From positions 1 through 59,724 of the forward strand of contig JBCDFV010000025.1 of assembly GCA_039177555.1 (NCBI GenBank): a DNA stretch of 59,724 nucleotides. The letters are read 5' to 3'. The number at the start of each line of letters is the position of its first letter. Within the stretch, counting starts at the first letter, position 1. Below, piece after piece: positions 25,708-34,175 of this stretch. This DNA is from JANQGH01 sp039177555 (GTDB taxonomy: Bacteria; Pseudomonadota; Alphaproteobacteria; DSM-16000; Inquilinaceae). The translations under genes were made by a program, and so were the position numbers. A model generated the notes under the pieces. It searched no databases. It saw only the letters and a program-made list of their open reading frames with translations, and was not told the DNA's origin.

Positions 25708-26274
25708 ATGATTGAACGGGCCAGCCGCACCGCCAACCGGGCCTTCGGCTTTCTAGCAGCCTTTCTTCTTCTCATCAGCTTTGCCGCAAAGGGCCAGGAG
25801 ACCGACATGGAAAACCTACTCTATCTAGACCTTGACGATGGCCGCGTGGTGATCGAGCTGCTGCCAGACCTGGCACCCGCCCATGTCGAGCGGATCCGCA
25901 CGCTCGCCCGCCAGGGCTTTTACGACGGCATCATCTTTCATCGGGTGATCGACGGCTTCATGGCTCAAACGGGCGACCCGACGGGCACCGGCCGCGGCGG
26001 CTCGGACTTGCCGGACCTGCAGGCGGAATTCAGCGACGCCCCGTTCGAACGCGGCACCCTGGGCATGGCCAGGTCGGCCAGCCCGGACAGCGCCAACAGC
26101 CAGTTCTTTATCAATTTCGCCCGCGCCGACTGGCTGGACGGCCAGTACACGGTCTGGGGCCGCGTGGTCGAGGGCATGGACCTCGTCGACCAGATCCAGC
26201 GCGGCGAGCCGCCGGCAGAGCCGGACCAGATCGTCCGCATGCAGGTTGCCGCGGACGTCGAAAACGCCAACTGA
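25708..26274 (+). CDS. Cyclophilin-type peptidyl-prolyl cis-trans isomerase
   Basis: From the ATG at 25708 the protein is 188 residues. It begins with a signal-peptide-like leader (RTANRAFGFLAAFLLLISFAAKGQ), then a PpiB-type cyclophilin with LDDGRVVIELLPDLAPAHV, FHRVIDGFMAQTGDPTGTGRGG, ARSASPDSANSQFFINF and YTVWGRVVEGMDLVD. A second in-frame ATG at 25807 carries a good AGGAG site 8 bases upstream and would give a 155-residue cytoplasmic form. So the gene may encode an exported or a cytosolic enzyme, or both. It assists proline isomerisation in folding. It is followed after 22 bp by the DegT aminotransferase and is probably co-transcribed. Confidence 0.88.
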   Translation: MIERASRTANRAFGFLAAFLLLISFAAKGQETDMENLLYLDLDDGRVVIELLPDLAPAHVERIRTLARQGFYDGIIFHRVIDGFMAQTGDPTGTGRGGSDLPDLQAEFSDAPFERGTLGMARSASPDSANSQFFINFARADWLDGQYTVWGRVVEGMDLVDQIQRGEPPAEPDQIVRMQVAADVENAN

Positions 26275-26296
26275 ACCCGCGCCGAGTGACGCTCGC

Positions 26297-27394
26297 ATGA
26301 TCGGAGTTGCCGACACCAGCCTGACCGAGGCGGAGATCGAAGCGGCCGTACAGGTGCTGCGGTCGGGCATGCTGCGCCAGGGGCCGCAGGTCGCTGCTTT
26401 CGAGCAAGACTTCGCGGCCTTCGTCGGCGCGCGACACGCGGTCGCCAGCATCAATGGGTCCACCGCGCTGCACATTGCCTTTGAGTGTTTCCTGAAACCA
26501 GGCGACGAGGTTCTGGTCCCGTCTTTCACCTTCATCGCCACGGCGACGATGGTGATCGCGGCCGGCGGCGTGCCGGTGATGTGCGATGTCGATCCGGAAA
26601 CCTGGCTGATCGACCTGGACGATGCGGCGGCGAAGACCACCGATCGGACCCGGGCCATCGTGCCGGTGCATCTGTTCGGCAATGTCTGCGACATCGATGC
26701 GGTCACCGCCTTCGCCAATCGCCACGATCTGAAGACCGTGTGGGATGCCGCGCAGGCCCATGGCGCCACTTTCGACGGCAGGGATGTCGGTAGTTTCGGC
26801 GACTATGTCACCTACTCGTTCTATCCGACGAAGAACATGTTCGTCGGCGAAGGCGGCATGACCTGTACCGACAAGGACGATTGCGACGGCCGCATGCGCC
26901 TGCTGCGGGAACACGGCATGCCCAGCCGCTATCGCCACACCATGCTGGGCTACAACTATCGCATGACCGATATTGCGGCCGCGATCGGTCGTGAACAGTT
27001 GAAGCGACTGCCGGACATGCTGGCACGCCGGCGACGCAACGGCGAACGGCTGCTGGCCGGCCTGCACGGTTTGCCGGGGCTGACACTGCCGACCGTGACA
27101 CCGAGGGCGCATCACGCCTGGCACCAGTTCTGCGTGCTGGTCGACAAGGAAGGGTTCGGCCTCGACCGCGACGAACTGGCCGCCTTCCTACGCGAAAACG
27201 ACGTCGGCAGCGCCGTTCACTACCCGATGGGCCTGCACCAACAGCCTGTGTTCGTCGAGATGTATGGCGCCCAGCATCTGCCGGTTACGGAACATCTTTC
27301 AGAGACCATCTTGGCGCTGCCGGTCCATCACGGCTTGTCGGACAGCGACATCGACCAGGTGGTGGAGGTCATCCGCGAAGTGGCAGCCGATTGA
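26297..27394 (+). CDS. DegT/DnrJ/EryC1/StrS-family sugar aminotransferase
   Basis: 365 residues of the PLP-dependent sugar aminotransferase family. TALHIAF, PSFTFIATA, VPVHLFGN, D150 in WDAAQAHGA, PLP lysine K179 in SFYPTKNMF and GYNYRMTDIAAAIG are all present. These enzymes transaminate keto-sugar nucleotides to amino sugars. The ATG at 26297 begins at the usual family start; a TTG at 26246 would overlap the cyclophilin gene. Together with the dehydrogenase at 24139 (which could supply a 3-keto sugar after an oxidoreductase step, WbpA-B-E like) it points to an aminated uronic sugar, but the intermediate oxidase is not in the window. Confidence 0.9.
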   Translation: MIGVADTSLTEAEIEAAVQVLRSGMLRQGPQVAAFEQDFAAFVGARHAVASINGSTALHIAFECFLKPGDEVLVPSFTFIATATMVIAAGGVPVMCDVDPETWLIDLDDAAAKTTDRTRAIVPVHLFGNVCDIDAVTAFANRHDLKTVWDAAQAHGATFDGRDVGSFGDYVTYSFYPTKNMFVGEGGMTCTDKDDCDGRMRLLREHGMPSRYRHTMLGYNYRMTDIAAAIGREQLKRLPDMLARRRRNGERLLAGLHGLPGLTLPTVTPRAHHAWHQFCVLVDKEGFGLDRDELAAFLRENDVGSAVHYPMGLHQQPVFVEMYGAQHLPVTEHLSETILALPVHHGLSDSDIDQVVEVIREVAAD

Positions 27395-27489
27395 TTCTCA
27401 GAGTGTTCGTCGCACGATCTGATCTACGTTCGGTTAACGGCACGTATCGTACGACTGTCGGCCGCGTAGAGCTTTAATAAGAGATCGCT

Positions 27490-28065
27490 ATGCGAATGCG
27501 CGCTTGGCATGGAACAAAGCGGTTTGTTGTCGGCATTGCGCTTATCGTGCTGGCCGGCTGCGTGCAGACGCCGGAACAACGGCTGCTGCAGGAACTGGCC
27601 CAGACACCCTGGCCCTACGACCCGGTCGCCTATGCCCAGCAAACGACCGGGCTGGAGCGCGGCATTGGCTTCCCTCTCAGTTCCGGCATCAGGCCGACCC
27701 TGCACGAAGTCGGCGTGCAATGGATCCCGGTGCCCCAACTGTTCGACGTCTCGGTCGTGCTCGACGCATCGCGGCGCCCGACCGCCAGTTCGCTGGACGA
27801 GTTGACGGACTTCGGTGAATTCTGCGTGCGCTACGGCACGGAGATTCTGCGCCTTGCGGTTCCGCCTGAGTATTGGGCCCAGGTGCGCCTGTTCAGCTTA
27901 ACCTACCGGGGCGGCACCGATACTGGCCCCGTACGTGCGACCGATCTCGGCTTCGGCTTCCTGGTCTATAACGGGCGTTGCACGCTTGCGCCGCCCTATC
28001 CCGTCGCGCTGATCCTTGAGGTTCAACTGCGGGTCGCCCAACCATTGGATGCGGACGACGGTTGA
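27490..28065 (+). CDS. Putative lipoprotein of unknown function
   Basis: 191 residues. The N-terminus has a basic start, a hydrophobic stretch and a lipobox LAGC with C24, so the mature protein should be lipid-anchored, probably in the outer membrane. The mature part has a helical start (TPEQRLLQELAQTPW), then beta-rich sequence with WIPVPQLFDVSVVLDASRRPT and two further Cys (FCVRYG, NGRCTLAPPY) that could form a disulfide. No family recognised. The second in-frame ATG at 27496 is equally possible as start. Same strand as the aminotransferase 95 bp upstream. Confidence 0.7.
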   Translation: MRMRAWHGTKRFVVGIALIVLAGCVQTPEQRLLQELAQTPWPYDPVAYAQQTTGLERGIGFPLSSGIRPTLHEVGVQWIPVPQLFDVSVVLDASRRPTASSLDELTDFGEFCVRYGTEILRLAVPPEYWAQVRLFSLTYRGGTDTGPVRATDLGFGFLVYNGRCTLAPPYPVALILEVQLRVAQPLDADDG

Positions 28066-28178
28066 GGCGCTTGGCGAGCCGGGGCCCCTTCTATCGAGAC
28101 GCCCGCACTGCGCCAACTTGAAGACCGTCTGGTCGCCTGTCACCATGCCGAGAAGGTGAACCGACCGAGAGACCTGTT

Positions 28179-28856
28179 GTGGCGCACGGCCAGCTTGAAA
28201 TCGACCATGTGTTCGTCTTCACCGAACCCGCGGCCGTACAGGAAATCGAGCGGCTGAATGCAGCCGGCCTCGTCCAGTCAAACCGAAGGCGGCATGTCGG
28301 CCAGGGCACGGCTAATGCCTGTTACTGCTTCGACAATGCGTATCTTGAGTTGCTCTGGGCCGTCGGCGACACGGAGTTGGCGGCGCCGGTCGTCGCTCGC
28401 ACCCGGCTGGGCGAGCGGTCGCGCTGGCCCAAGACAGGCGCTTCGCCCTTCGGCCTGGCGGTAAGGCACAAGGACGGCGGGACGCTGCCGTTTGAGACCT
28501 GGCCCTATGAGGCCCCCTTCCTGCCAGCCGGCCTGTCCTTGCCGGTCGCGGTCGCCAGCGACGATCCGGCACAGCCGATGCTGTTTCAATCGCCGGGCAC
28601 CGCAAGACCGGACCAATGGACGAACGGGCGTGGCGGTGAACGTCAAGTGTCGGCGGGGTTGGCGGAAATCACATCGGTGGAACTCGCCTTCCCGGCCGGC
28701 ATCGAGCCCGCGGAAACGTTCAAACGCCTGGCCGACGACGGCTTGATCGCGTTGAAGCATCGGGCAGCCGAACCGGCCATGACGTTGATCATCTCGCGGT
28801 CGGATGGCGGGCTGCCATGCGCGCTGACCCTGCCAGCCTGCCACCTAATTGGTTAG
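28179..28856 (+). CDS. Glyoxalase-like (VOC-fold) domain protein
   Basis: 225 residues starting with GTG at 28179 (a TTG lies one codon before). LEIDHVFVFTEPAAVQEIERL and NACYCFDNAYLELLWAVGD fit the glyoxalase-like VOC group in which an N-terminal beta-alpha-beta-beta-beta unit is followed by a degenerate second unit. H10 and E58 are candidate metal ligands. Substrate unknown; members of this group are often annotated as lactoylglutathione-lyase-like without biochemical support. It precedes the DJ-1-like gene by 45 bp on the same strand, so the two could be co-expressed detoxification enzymes. Confidence 0.72.
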   Translation: MAHGQLEIDHVFVFTEPAAVQEIERLNAAGLVQSNRRRHVGQGTANACYCFDNAYLELLWAVGDTELAAPVVARTRLGERSRWPKTGASPFGLAVRHKDGGTLPFETWPYEAPFLPAGLSLPVAVASDDPAQPMLFQSPGTARPDQWTNGRGGERQVSAGLAEITSVELAFPAGIEPAETFKRLADDGLIALKHRAAEPAMTLIISRSDGGLPCALTLPACHLIG

Positions 28857-28901
28857 AGTGGCGACGATCGGACGGCGTCCAAAATCTGCTGGAGGTGGCC
28901 G

Positions 28902-29510
28902 ATGAAAACTGTCGGTGCGTTAGTCTTTCCCGGGTTCGAGGTGCTGGACCTCTATGGCCCGTTGGAGATGTTCGGCCTGCTGATGGGCGAGATGGATATC
29001 CGCATAGTGGCCGAGCAGGCCGAGCCGATCGCCAGCGGTGCCGGTCCCCGCACCGCCGTTGACGATTTGATGGCCGACCGCGACGATTACGACATCATTC
29101 TGGTACCTGGCGGTGGCGGCACGCGCCAGGAAGTCAACAATCAGCCTCTGCTCGACTGGATCGTCCGCGCCTCGGCCAAGGCTGAACTTGCGACCGCGGT
29201 CTGCACCGGCAGCGCCCTTTTGGCCAAGGCCGGTGTCCTTGATGGTCGCAGGGCTACAACCAACAAGGCCGCCTATGCCTGGGCGACCGCGCAAGGCCCG
29301 AACGTGACCTGGCAGCCCCAGGCGCGCTGGGTCGAGGACGGCAAGTTCATGACCTCATCCGGCGTTTCGGCGGGCACCGATATGGGGTTGGCGATCATCG
29401 CCCGTCTGTTCGGGACGGAGAAGGCCGAACAGATCGCGCTCGTCGCAGAGTATGAATGGCATCGCGACCCGAGTTGGGATCCGTTCGCGAAGGTCCACGG
29501 CCTGGTGTGA
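28902..29510 (+). CDS. DJ-1/PfpI-family protein (isonitrile hydratase-like)
   Basis: 202 residues of the class I glutamine amidotransferase-like DJ-1 superfamily. FPGFEVLDLYGPLEMFG at the start, PGGGGTRQ, the nucleophile elbow AVCTGSALLA (C101), RATTNKAAY and TSSGVSAGTDMGL resemble isonitrile hydratase/ThiJ-type proteins. GGAGGTGG precedes the ATG at 28902. Likely a cytoplasmic hydratase, glyoxalase III or chaperone-type enzyme; sequence does not decide. Pairs with the VOC-fold gene just upstream. Confidence 0.85.
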   Translation: MKTVGALVFPGFEVLDLYGPLEMFGLLMGEMDIRIVAEQAEPIASGAGPRTAVDDLMADRDDYDIILVPGGGGTRQEVNNQPLLDWIVRASAKAELATAVCTGSALLAKAGVLDGRRATTNKAAYAWATAQGPNVTWQPQARWVEDGKFMTSSGVSAGTDMGLAIIARLFGTEKAEQIALVAEYEWHRDPSWDPFAKVHGLV

Positions 29511-29541
29511 GCCGCCGCGCGACTAGCCGGCGAAACGGATG

Positions 29542-30225
29542 TCAGCTGTCGAACCCGAAAACACCGTAATGGGTGATGCCGGGGCCCTTGTAGGCGAAAA
29601 TCCGGCCCCCTGCCGCCTTGTAGCGATGGCAGAAGCTGTAGTCCTCGCCGAGATAGCTGGTGCCGTCTTCGCCGACGATATTGTTGAAATAGCCTTTCAG
29701 CTCGCTTTGCGCACTCGGCAAGCCGAAGGCATAGGCCCTCACCTGACCTGACCGGTCGATCTGCTGAAAGACCTCACGCTTCAGACATAGAAAGCCGCCG
29801 CCAATCCTGTCGACCTCTAGGATGCAATTGTCCTGACCTGTCGGCGGACCTATCAAAGGCGCGGTCGCGTGCCGTGCGGCGCGCGGCTCTAAACCCGCTT
29901 TGGCATGGCCGGCATAGGCCTCCAGATCCAACCGGCGTTGCGGTAGGTAGATGCCAACCATAGGCCGATCGACCTCCACGATCCGCATCGCAACCGCGGG
30001 CGCGACCGCAACGTCATCATCCTGCATGATCAGCAGGTCTGCATCGCCGCCGAGGAAATAGGCGGTGAGCCTGTTGCGCGCCACGGCGGGCTCGGCATAG
30101 CTGACGGCGACGAAGTCGGCCTCGATCCCGATCCTCGACAACGCCTTCATGGTGTCGATGACGGAGGCCATGACCTCGACCCGCACATCGCCTCGACCCG
30201 ACGGCATTCCGATGATCGCTTGCAT
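29542..30225 (-). CDS. Glycosyltransferase-like protein (GT-A fold)
   Basis: 227 residues. MQAIIGMPSGRGDVRVEV, VSYAEPAVARNRLTAYFL and DLLIMQDDDVAV (Asp triad 69-71 as a DxD metal motif) match GT2-like enzymes of the short type that lack a membrane anchor. Later GGGFLCLKREVFQQI and LGEDYSFCHRYKAAGG complete the pattern (EDY as the catalytic ED). I chose ATG 30225; an in-frame start at 30324 adds sequence unlike the family. Acceptor and donor unknown. It sits alone on the minus strand between the DJ-1 gene and the aquaporin. Confidence 0.75.
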   Translation of the reverse strand: MQAIIGMPSGRGDVRVEVMASVIDTMKALSRIGIEADFVAVSYAEPAVARNRLTAYFLGGDADLLIMQDDDVAVAPAVAMRIVEVDRPMVGIYLPQRRLDLEAYAGHAKAGLEPRAARHATAPLIGPPTGQDNCILEVDRIGGGFLCLKREVFQQIDRSGQVRAYAFGLPSAQSELKGYFNNIVGEDGTSYLGEDYSFCHRYKAAGGRIFAYKGPGITHYGVFGFDS

Positions 30226-30464
30226 GGGGCTTTCCCGTCTGAGACCGATGGCGTGTGTGAGTTGGGTTTGGTCCGGGGACAGTCTAGGCCGAACGAACCT
30301 CAACCGGCAGCTTTTCGCGCGCACGTCGCGCCGATGCTTACGTCAATCCCGCCAAACCTCCGGCTTCTGGTCCCATCACGTCGCCGAGCACTATTGAAAC
30401 CCCTTGACGATTTCGCGTTAGAGGGGAAGCTGATCGTGGAGAAAAAGTGATTCGGGAGGATCGC

Positions 30465-31166
30465 ATGTCCAAACGATTGGCGGCTGAATTCCTGGGCACA
30501 CTATGGCTCGTGCTCGGCGGTTGCGGCGCGGCGATGTATGCGGCGGCCTTTCCCGATGTCGGTATCGGCTTGCTGGGCGTCGCGCTGGCCTTTGGCCTTA
30601 CCGTGCTGACAATGGCCTATGCGGTTGGCGGCATCTCGGGCGGCCATTTCAACCCGGCGGTGACGCTGGGTCTGGTAGCAGCGGGTCGCCATTCCGCGTC
30701 GGACGCGATCCCTTACATCATCGCCCAGGTCGTCGGCGCCATCGCGGCGGTCGCCATCTTGCATGTGATCGCCGTCGGCACGGCCGGCTTCGACGTGACC
30801 ACGGCGACCTATGCCGCAAACGGCTTCGGCGAGGCCTCACCAGGCAGCTACGACGTGCGCGCGGGTTTCCTGATGGAAGCCATCATGACCTTCTTCTTCC
30901 TGATCATCATCATCGGCGTCACGCACCCGAAGGTTCCGCCTGGCTTTGCGCCGATCGCCATCGGCCTGGCGCTGACGCTTATCCACTTGATCTCGATCCC
31001 GGTGACCAACACATCTGTCAATCCCGCGCGCTCCACGGGCCCGGCCCTGTTCGCCGGCGGCATCTATCTCAGCCAACTATGGCTGTTCTGGCTGGCGCCG
31101 ATCGTCGGCGGGGTCTTGGCCGGCCTGGTCAGCCGGTGGCTGAAGCCGGACGAGAGCGCGGACTGA
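30465..31166 (+). CDS. aqpZ: Aquaporin Z
   Basis: A 233-residue inner-membrane water channel with six spans and two NPA boxes: HFNPAVTLG (NPA 63-65) and SVNPARSTGP (186-188). The selectivity-filter residues read F43, H174, T183 and R189, the same set and numbering as E. coli AqpZ, so it should be water-selective rather than a glycerol facilitator. GGGAGGA lies 5 bases before the ATG at 30465, giving a strong start. Divergent from the glycosyltransferase-like gene with 239 bp between. A TTGACG box at 30404 might be a -35, but no matching -10 is clear. Confidence 0.95.
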   Translation: MSKRLAAEFLGTLWLVLGGCGAAMYAAAFPDVGIGLLGVALAFGLTVLTMAYAVGGISGGHFNPAVTLGLVAAGRHSASDAIPYIIAQVVGAIAAVAILHVIAVGTAGFDVTTATYAANGFGEASPGSYDVRAGFLMEAIMTFFFLIIIIGVTHPKVPPGFAPIAIGLALTLIHLISIPVTNTSVNPARSTGPALFAGGIYLSQLWLFWLAPIVGGVLAGLVSRWLKPDESAD

Positions 31167-31189
31167 TCAAGGGAGGCGCCGTCCGGCCC

Positions 31190-32395
31190 TTAGCCGTCCG
31201 GCGCAAAGGTGATCAGCGTGGCGGCCTCATTCGTCGTTGGTCCCACGGCCATGGGACAGGCGAAGCCGGGGATGATCTCTAGGTCATAGAGCTCACCGAT
31301 CTTGCCGTCGATGCGCAACCAGTCGACGCAAGTGCCGGTGGCAAGATCGATGATCTGGATGCCGCACCAAGGCTCGGAATCAGCCGCCTGCAGCTTGCCG
31401 TCCAGGGCGAGCCCCTCAAAGCGCTTGTAACGGGGTTTCGACAGGCCGACAAAGGCCAGGCCGCCGTGGAAGGCCAGGCCTCTCAGGAACCCGGGACAGA
31501 ACACCAACGGCTCGAAACTGCCGGCACCGCCGTCGCCCGGCTTGACCACGCCCAACTCACCGGTGCCAGAGTTCAACACATACAGCTTGCCGTCATGGAG
31601 GCGCGGCGAGTGGGGCATCGACAGGCCGGTACAGACAATCTCGCCGCTGTCGACGTCGATGACGATGCCGCCATCCGAGCGCCGGTCCCGCCAGCCATCG
31701 ATCGTATCCGAGCGGCTGACGGCCGTGGCATAGCGCGGGCGCCCGTCCTCCATGGCCAGCCCGTTCAGGTGGCAGCGGTCTTCGTCGATCAGCGCGGAGA
31801 TGAAAGGCGGCCGCCAGATCGGCTCGAAGCTGTGCCGCGCGGAGACGGTTGCCAGGCAGTTGTACCTGGTGTTGACGAAGATGGGCCGGCCCTCGCCGTC
31901 CAGTCCGACATCGTGGGCGTCCAGCCGGCCGGTAACGTGGACCGTGCGCGGCACGTAACAGGCGTCGAAGACGTTGTTCACCCGCTGCTCCGGCTCCAAC
32001 ACGTTTTCAAAGCGCAGGATCTGATAATCGCCGGTCAGCGTCAGCCCACCACGATCATCGAGGCAGAGGCCCATGGGCTTGGGCATGCCCGCCTGGTGGA
32101 TGTTGACCCCACCCTGCGCATTGCGACCGATGAAATAGAGCAGGCCGGACTGATAAGAGGTAAAGGCCAGGGAGACGTTCAGCTTAGCCAAACGGTTGGC
32201 CAAACCACCCGACACCGAATAGTCGACCTCGCCGGCAGCGGGCTGGCCGGCGCCACCTTGGGCTGCCGGCGCCGGCGCCCCGGCATCGACGCCGACAGGT
32301 TCGAACCCGGATATCAACTGGTTGCCATCGCCGGACCGGTTGTCAGACGGGCTTCCCGCGCTTAGCAGCCCCGCCTTATCGTCATCAGACGCCAT
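31190..32395 (-). CDS. TIGR03032/DUF4915-family protein
   Basis: 401 residues. After a 60-residue low-complexity leader (Ala/Gly/Pro-rich) it carries SLAFTSYQSGLLYFIG, MPKPMGLCLDD, LTGDYQILRFEN, YVPRTVHVTGRLDAHDV, FVNTRYNCLATVS, HLNGLAM and GFLRGLAFHGGLAFVGLSKPR, which I recognise as the TIGR03032 family. It is a repeat-rich beta-propeller-like protein with no proven function, often seen near glycan genes. The ATG at 32395 has AAGGG 8 bases upstream. The gene is convergent with aqpZ (23 bp). Confidence 0.82.
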   Translation of the reverse strand: MASDDDKAGLLSAGSPSDNRSGDGNQLISGFEPVGVDAGAPAPAAQGGAGQPAAGEVDYSVSGGLANRLAKLNVSLAFTSYQSGLLYFIGRNAQGGVNIHQAGMPKPMGLCLDDRGGLTLTGDYQILRFENVLEPEQRVNNVFDACYVPRTVHVTGRLDAHDVGLDGEGRPIFVNTRYNCLATVSARHSFEPIWRPPFISALIDEDRCHLNGLAMEDGRPRYATAVSRSDTIDGWRDRRSDGGIVIDVDSGEIVCTGLSMPHSPRLHDGKLYVLNSGTGELGVVKPGDGGAGSFEPLVFCPGFLRGLAFHGGLAFVGLSKPRYKRFEGLALDGKLQAADSEPWCGIQIIDLATGTCVDWLRIDGKIGELYDLEIIPGFACPMAVGPTTNEAATLITFAPDG

Positions 32396-32491
32396 GTCCC
32401 GCACCCTTCTGCACTTCGCTCTCTCACATTTACCGGCGCAGCATCGGTCCCGCCAGCCATCTTTTGAACCGAAGCGGTCATGCCGCGGCGC

Positions 32492-32893
32492 TCAATGGCC
32501 CGGCGGACCCTCTTGATACTGCGGCACCCCGTCCGGAATCGTCTCCCACGACGCTTTCGAGCCGACATAGATGTGCATGCGCAGCGTCACGCCCGGATCG
32601 CCGTCGACACAGCCCAGCGTAACGCCGATCACCCTGCCCTCGAACGTGCCGCACAGGGTCGAGCCGCAGACGCTGCAGAACTGCAGGCCGGCGCCCGCGT
32701 TCGAACTGTAGCTGGTCAGCAGATCCTCGCCCGCGACCCAGGAGAACGCGTCCGGGTTTAGGAACGCGAAAGCCGACGCCTGTGCGCTGAACGCCTTGCG
32801 GCACATCGAGCAATGGCACGAGCGCGCATCGTACAGCTCCCCATCGATCTTGTAGCGGACGGCGCCGCAAAAGCAGGATCCCTCGATCGACAC
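32492..32893 (-). CDS. GFA/CENP-V-family zinc protein
   Basis: 133 residues of the glutathione-dependent formaldehyde-activating (GFA) fold. Two zinc sites are visible as C7/C9 (GSCFCGAVRY), C26/C28/C31 (CHCSMC) and C73/C76 (FCSVCGS). Members bind glutathione or other thiols; formaldehyde activation was shown only for Gfa itself, so the reaction here is open. GTG start at 32893, with GGAAGGGAAG 8 bases upstream. It lies 96 bp upstream of the TIGR03032 gene on the same strand and may be in its transcript. Confidence 0.88.
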   Translation of the reverse strand: MSIEGSCFCGAVRYKIDGELYDARSCHCSMCRKAFSAQASAFAFLNPDAFSWVAGEDLLTSYSSNAGAGLQFCSVCGSTLCGTFEGRVIGVTLGCVDGDPGVTLRMHIYVGSKASWETIPDGVPQYQEGPPGH

Positions 32894-33333
32894 GTGTTGG
32901 CTTCCCTTCCTGTTGCGGGATCACACCGCGTTCTGGATGGCGGTCTTTCCCATGCGGGCGGTGTGCGGTTGGGGTTATTCGGCCCGTGTGTAATGCCAGG
33001 TCACGAAGCCGCCGTCTTCCATCAAGGTCAAGCCACCACCGCCGCAGGCAAAGCCGCGTGATCGTTGAACCGCGCCTGGAGGACCGCCCCACCACCTGGA
33101 CCGTTCAATGCCTGGCGATCATAGGCGTCGCGTGTCGCCATTTCCTCTCCGATCATGACCGGCTTGCCGCCACATCGGGCCCTGGCGAAATCCGCCGAAA
33201 TTGCAGCCCATCCCGACAACGAAGATGAGCAACTTGGTTTTCCGCCAGCCGCCAGTACTGTGCCAGGCCGACTTGGCCGCCTTCTCGGGGGAATGATACC
33301 CTGTGTCATCGGCATCGGCGAAAGGCATCGGAA
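32894..33333. other. 440-bp gap without a convincing gene
   Basis: The region between the GFA gene and the amidase gene. On the minus strand an open frame 33028-33141 (37 codons, ATG with AGAGGAA directly before it) would encode MATRDAYDRQALNGPGGG and a run of Ala/Val, but it is low in complexity and poorly spaced. A frame at 33119-33328 contains a hydrophobic piece (KTKLLIFVVGMGC) that could be a membrane segment, but it has no good start. I accept neither. The gap may hold the promoter of both flanking divergent genes. Confidence 0.3.
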
Positions 33334-34119
33334 ATGGGCGAGTTCAGTGACACGTTCGCACCACGGGGCATGCGCGAGACGACATCCTACATCGTCGTCC
33401 ACACGACCGCATCCGGGACGTCATCGACGCCCGAACAAGTGATCGACTATTTCTACACGTCCGAGGCAAACGGCGGACCTCCCGGTGGGCCTTGGAAAAG
33501 CTGCGGCTATCACGATCTGATCGCCAAGGATGGCAGGATCGTGCATGCGCTGCATCCATTGGCCATCGGCGCTCATGTCGGCGATGTAGGCGGGAAGAAA
33601 AAGAAGAAACTCGGCATGAACAGACGCGCCTACGGCATTTCCTGGGTCGGTGGCAGGACCAAGCTGGATATCACCGATGCGCAATGGGACAGTCTTGGGC
33701 GGCGGGTTGCCGAGATGGTGCAGCGCTGGCCGGGCGCTGAAGTGGTCGGCCATCGCGACCTGATCGCCGAATTCGGTGGTTCGGCCAAGTCCTGCCCCTG
33801 GTTCGATGCCCGCATCTGGTGGGCGGAAAACCGCAACCGACTGCTTGGACAGGATGTGCCGGTGGATGAACCGGACATCGTGGAGGATGTCGGCGACGCC
33901 GACGACGATACCGACGCGGTGCCTGCGACCCTGCGCCGGGGCATGCATGGTCCCGATGTGCGGCGCCTTCAGGAGAAGCTAATCGGCCACGGCGCCAGCA
34001 TTGCCGTCGACGGCGCTTTCGGCCCTGCGACCGACACGGCGGTGCGTGCTTTCCAAAGCGCCAAGGGCTTGGATGTCGACGGCATCGTCGGATCCAATAC
34101 CTGGGCGGCGCTCGGCTGA
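33334..34119 (+). CDS. N-acetylmuramoyl-L-alanine amidase (amidase_2) with peptidoglycan-binding domain, endolysin-like
   Basis: 261 residues without signal peptide. The N-terminal amidase_2 domain (about 15-160) has YIVVHTTASG (H23), EVVGHRDLI (H140) and KSCPWFDA (C154) as the zinc triad. A short acidic linker follows (about 175-195), then a peptidoglycan-binding type 1 domain (about 200-261, RGMHGPDVRRLQEKL, AVDGAFGPATDTAVRAFQ). This is the plan of phage endolysins. No holin, spanin or other phage gene is visible. It lies 1.2 kb from tRNA-Phe. It could be a domesticated phage enzyme or a cytoplasmic recycling amidase. Confidence 0.87.
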   Translation: MGEFSDTFAPRGMRETTSYIVVHTTASGTSSTPEQVIDYFYTSEANGGPPGGPWKSCGYHDLIAKDGRIVHALHPLAIGAHVGDVGGKKKKKLGMNRRAYGISWVGGRTKLDITDAQWDSLGRRVAEMVQRWPGAEVVGHRDLIAEFGGSAKSCPWFDARIWWAENRNRLLGQDVPVDEPDIVEDVGDADDDTDAVPATLRRGMHGPDVRRLQEKLIGHGASIAVDGAFGPATDTAVRAFQSAKGLDVDGIVGSNTWAALG

Positions 34120-34175
34120 CGCTGGCGCGAGAGGCGACGCTGGCCATCACTGTATCTGATGACGTCGCTGGTTCT

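Noticed and set aside
33028..33141. 37-codon minus-strand frame in the gap before the amidase
   Set aside because: AGAGGAA is only a base from the ATG, sequence is low-complexity and the frame is short.
33334..34119. Prophage or gene-transfer-agent cluster around the amidase
   Set aside because: No capsid, tail, terminase or holin gene nearby; a single endolysin-like gene is not enough.
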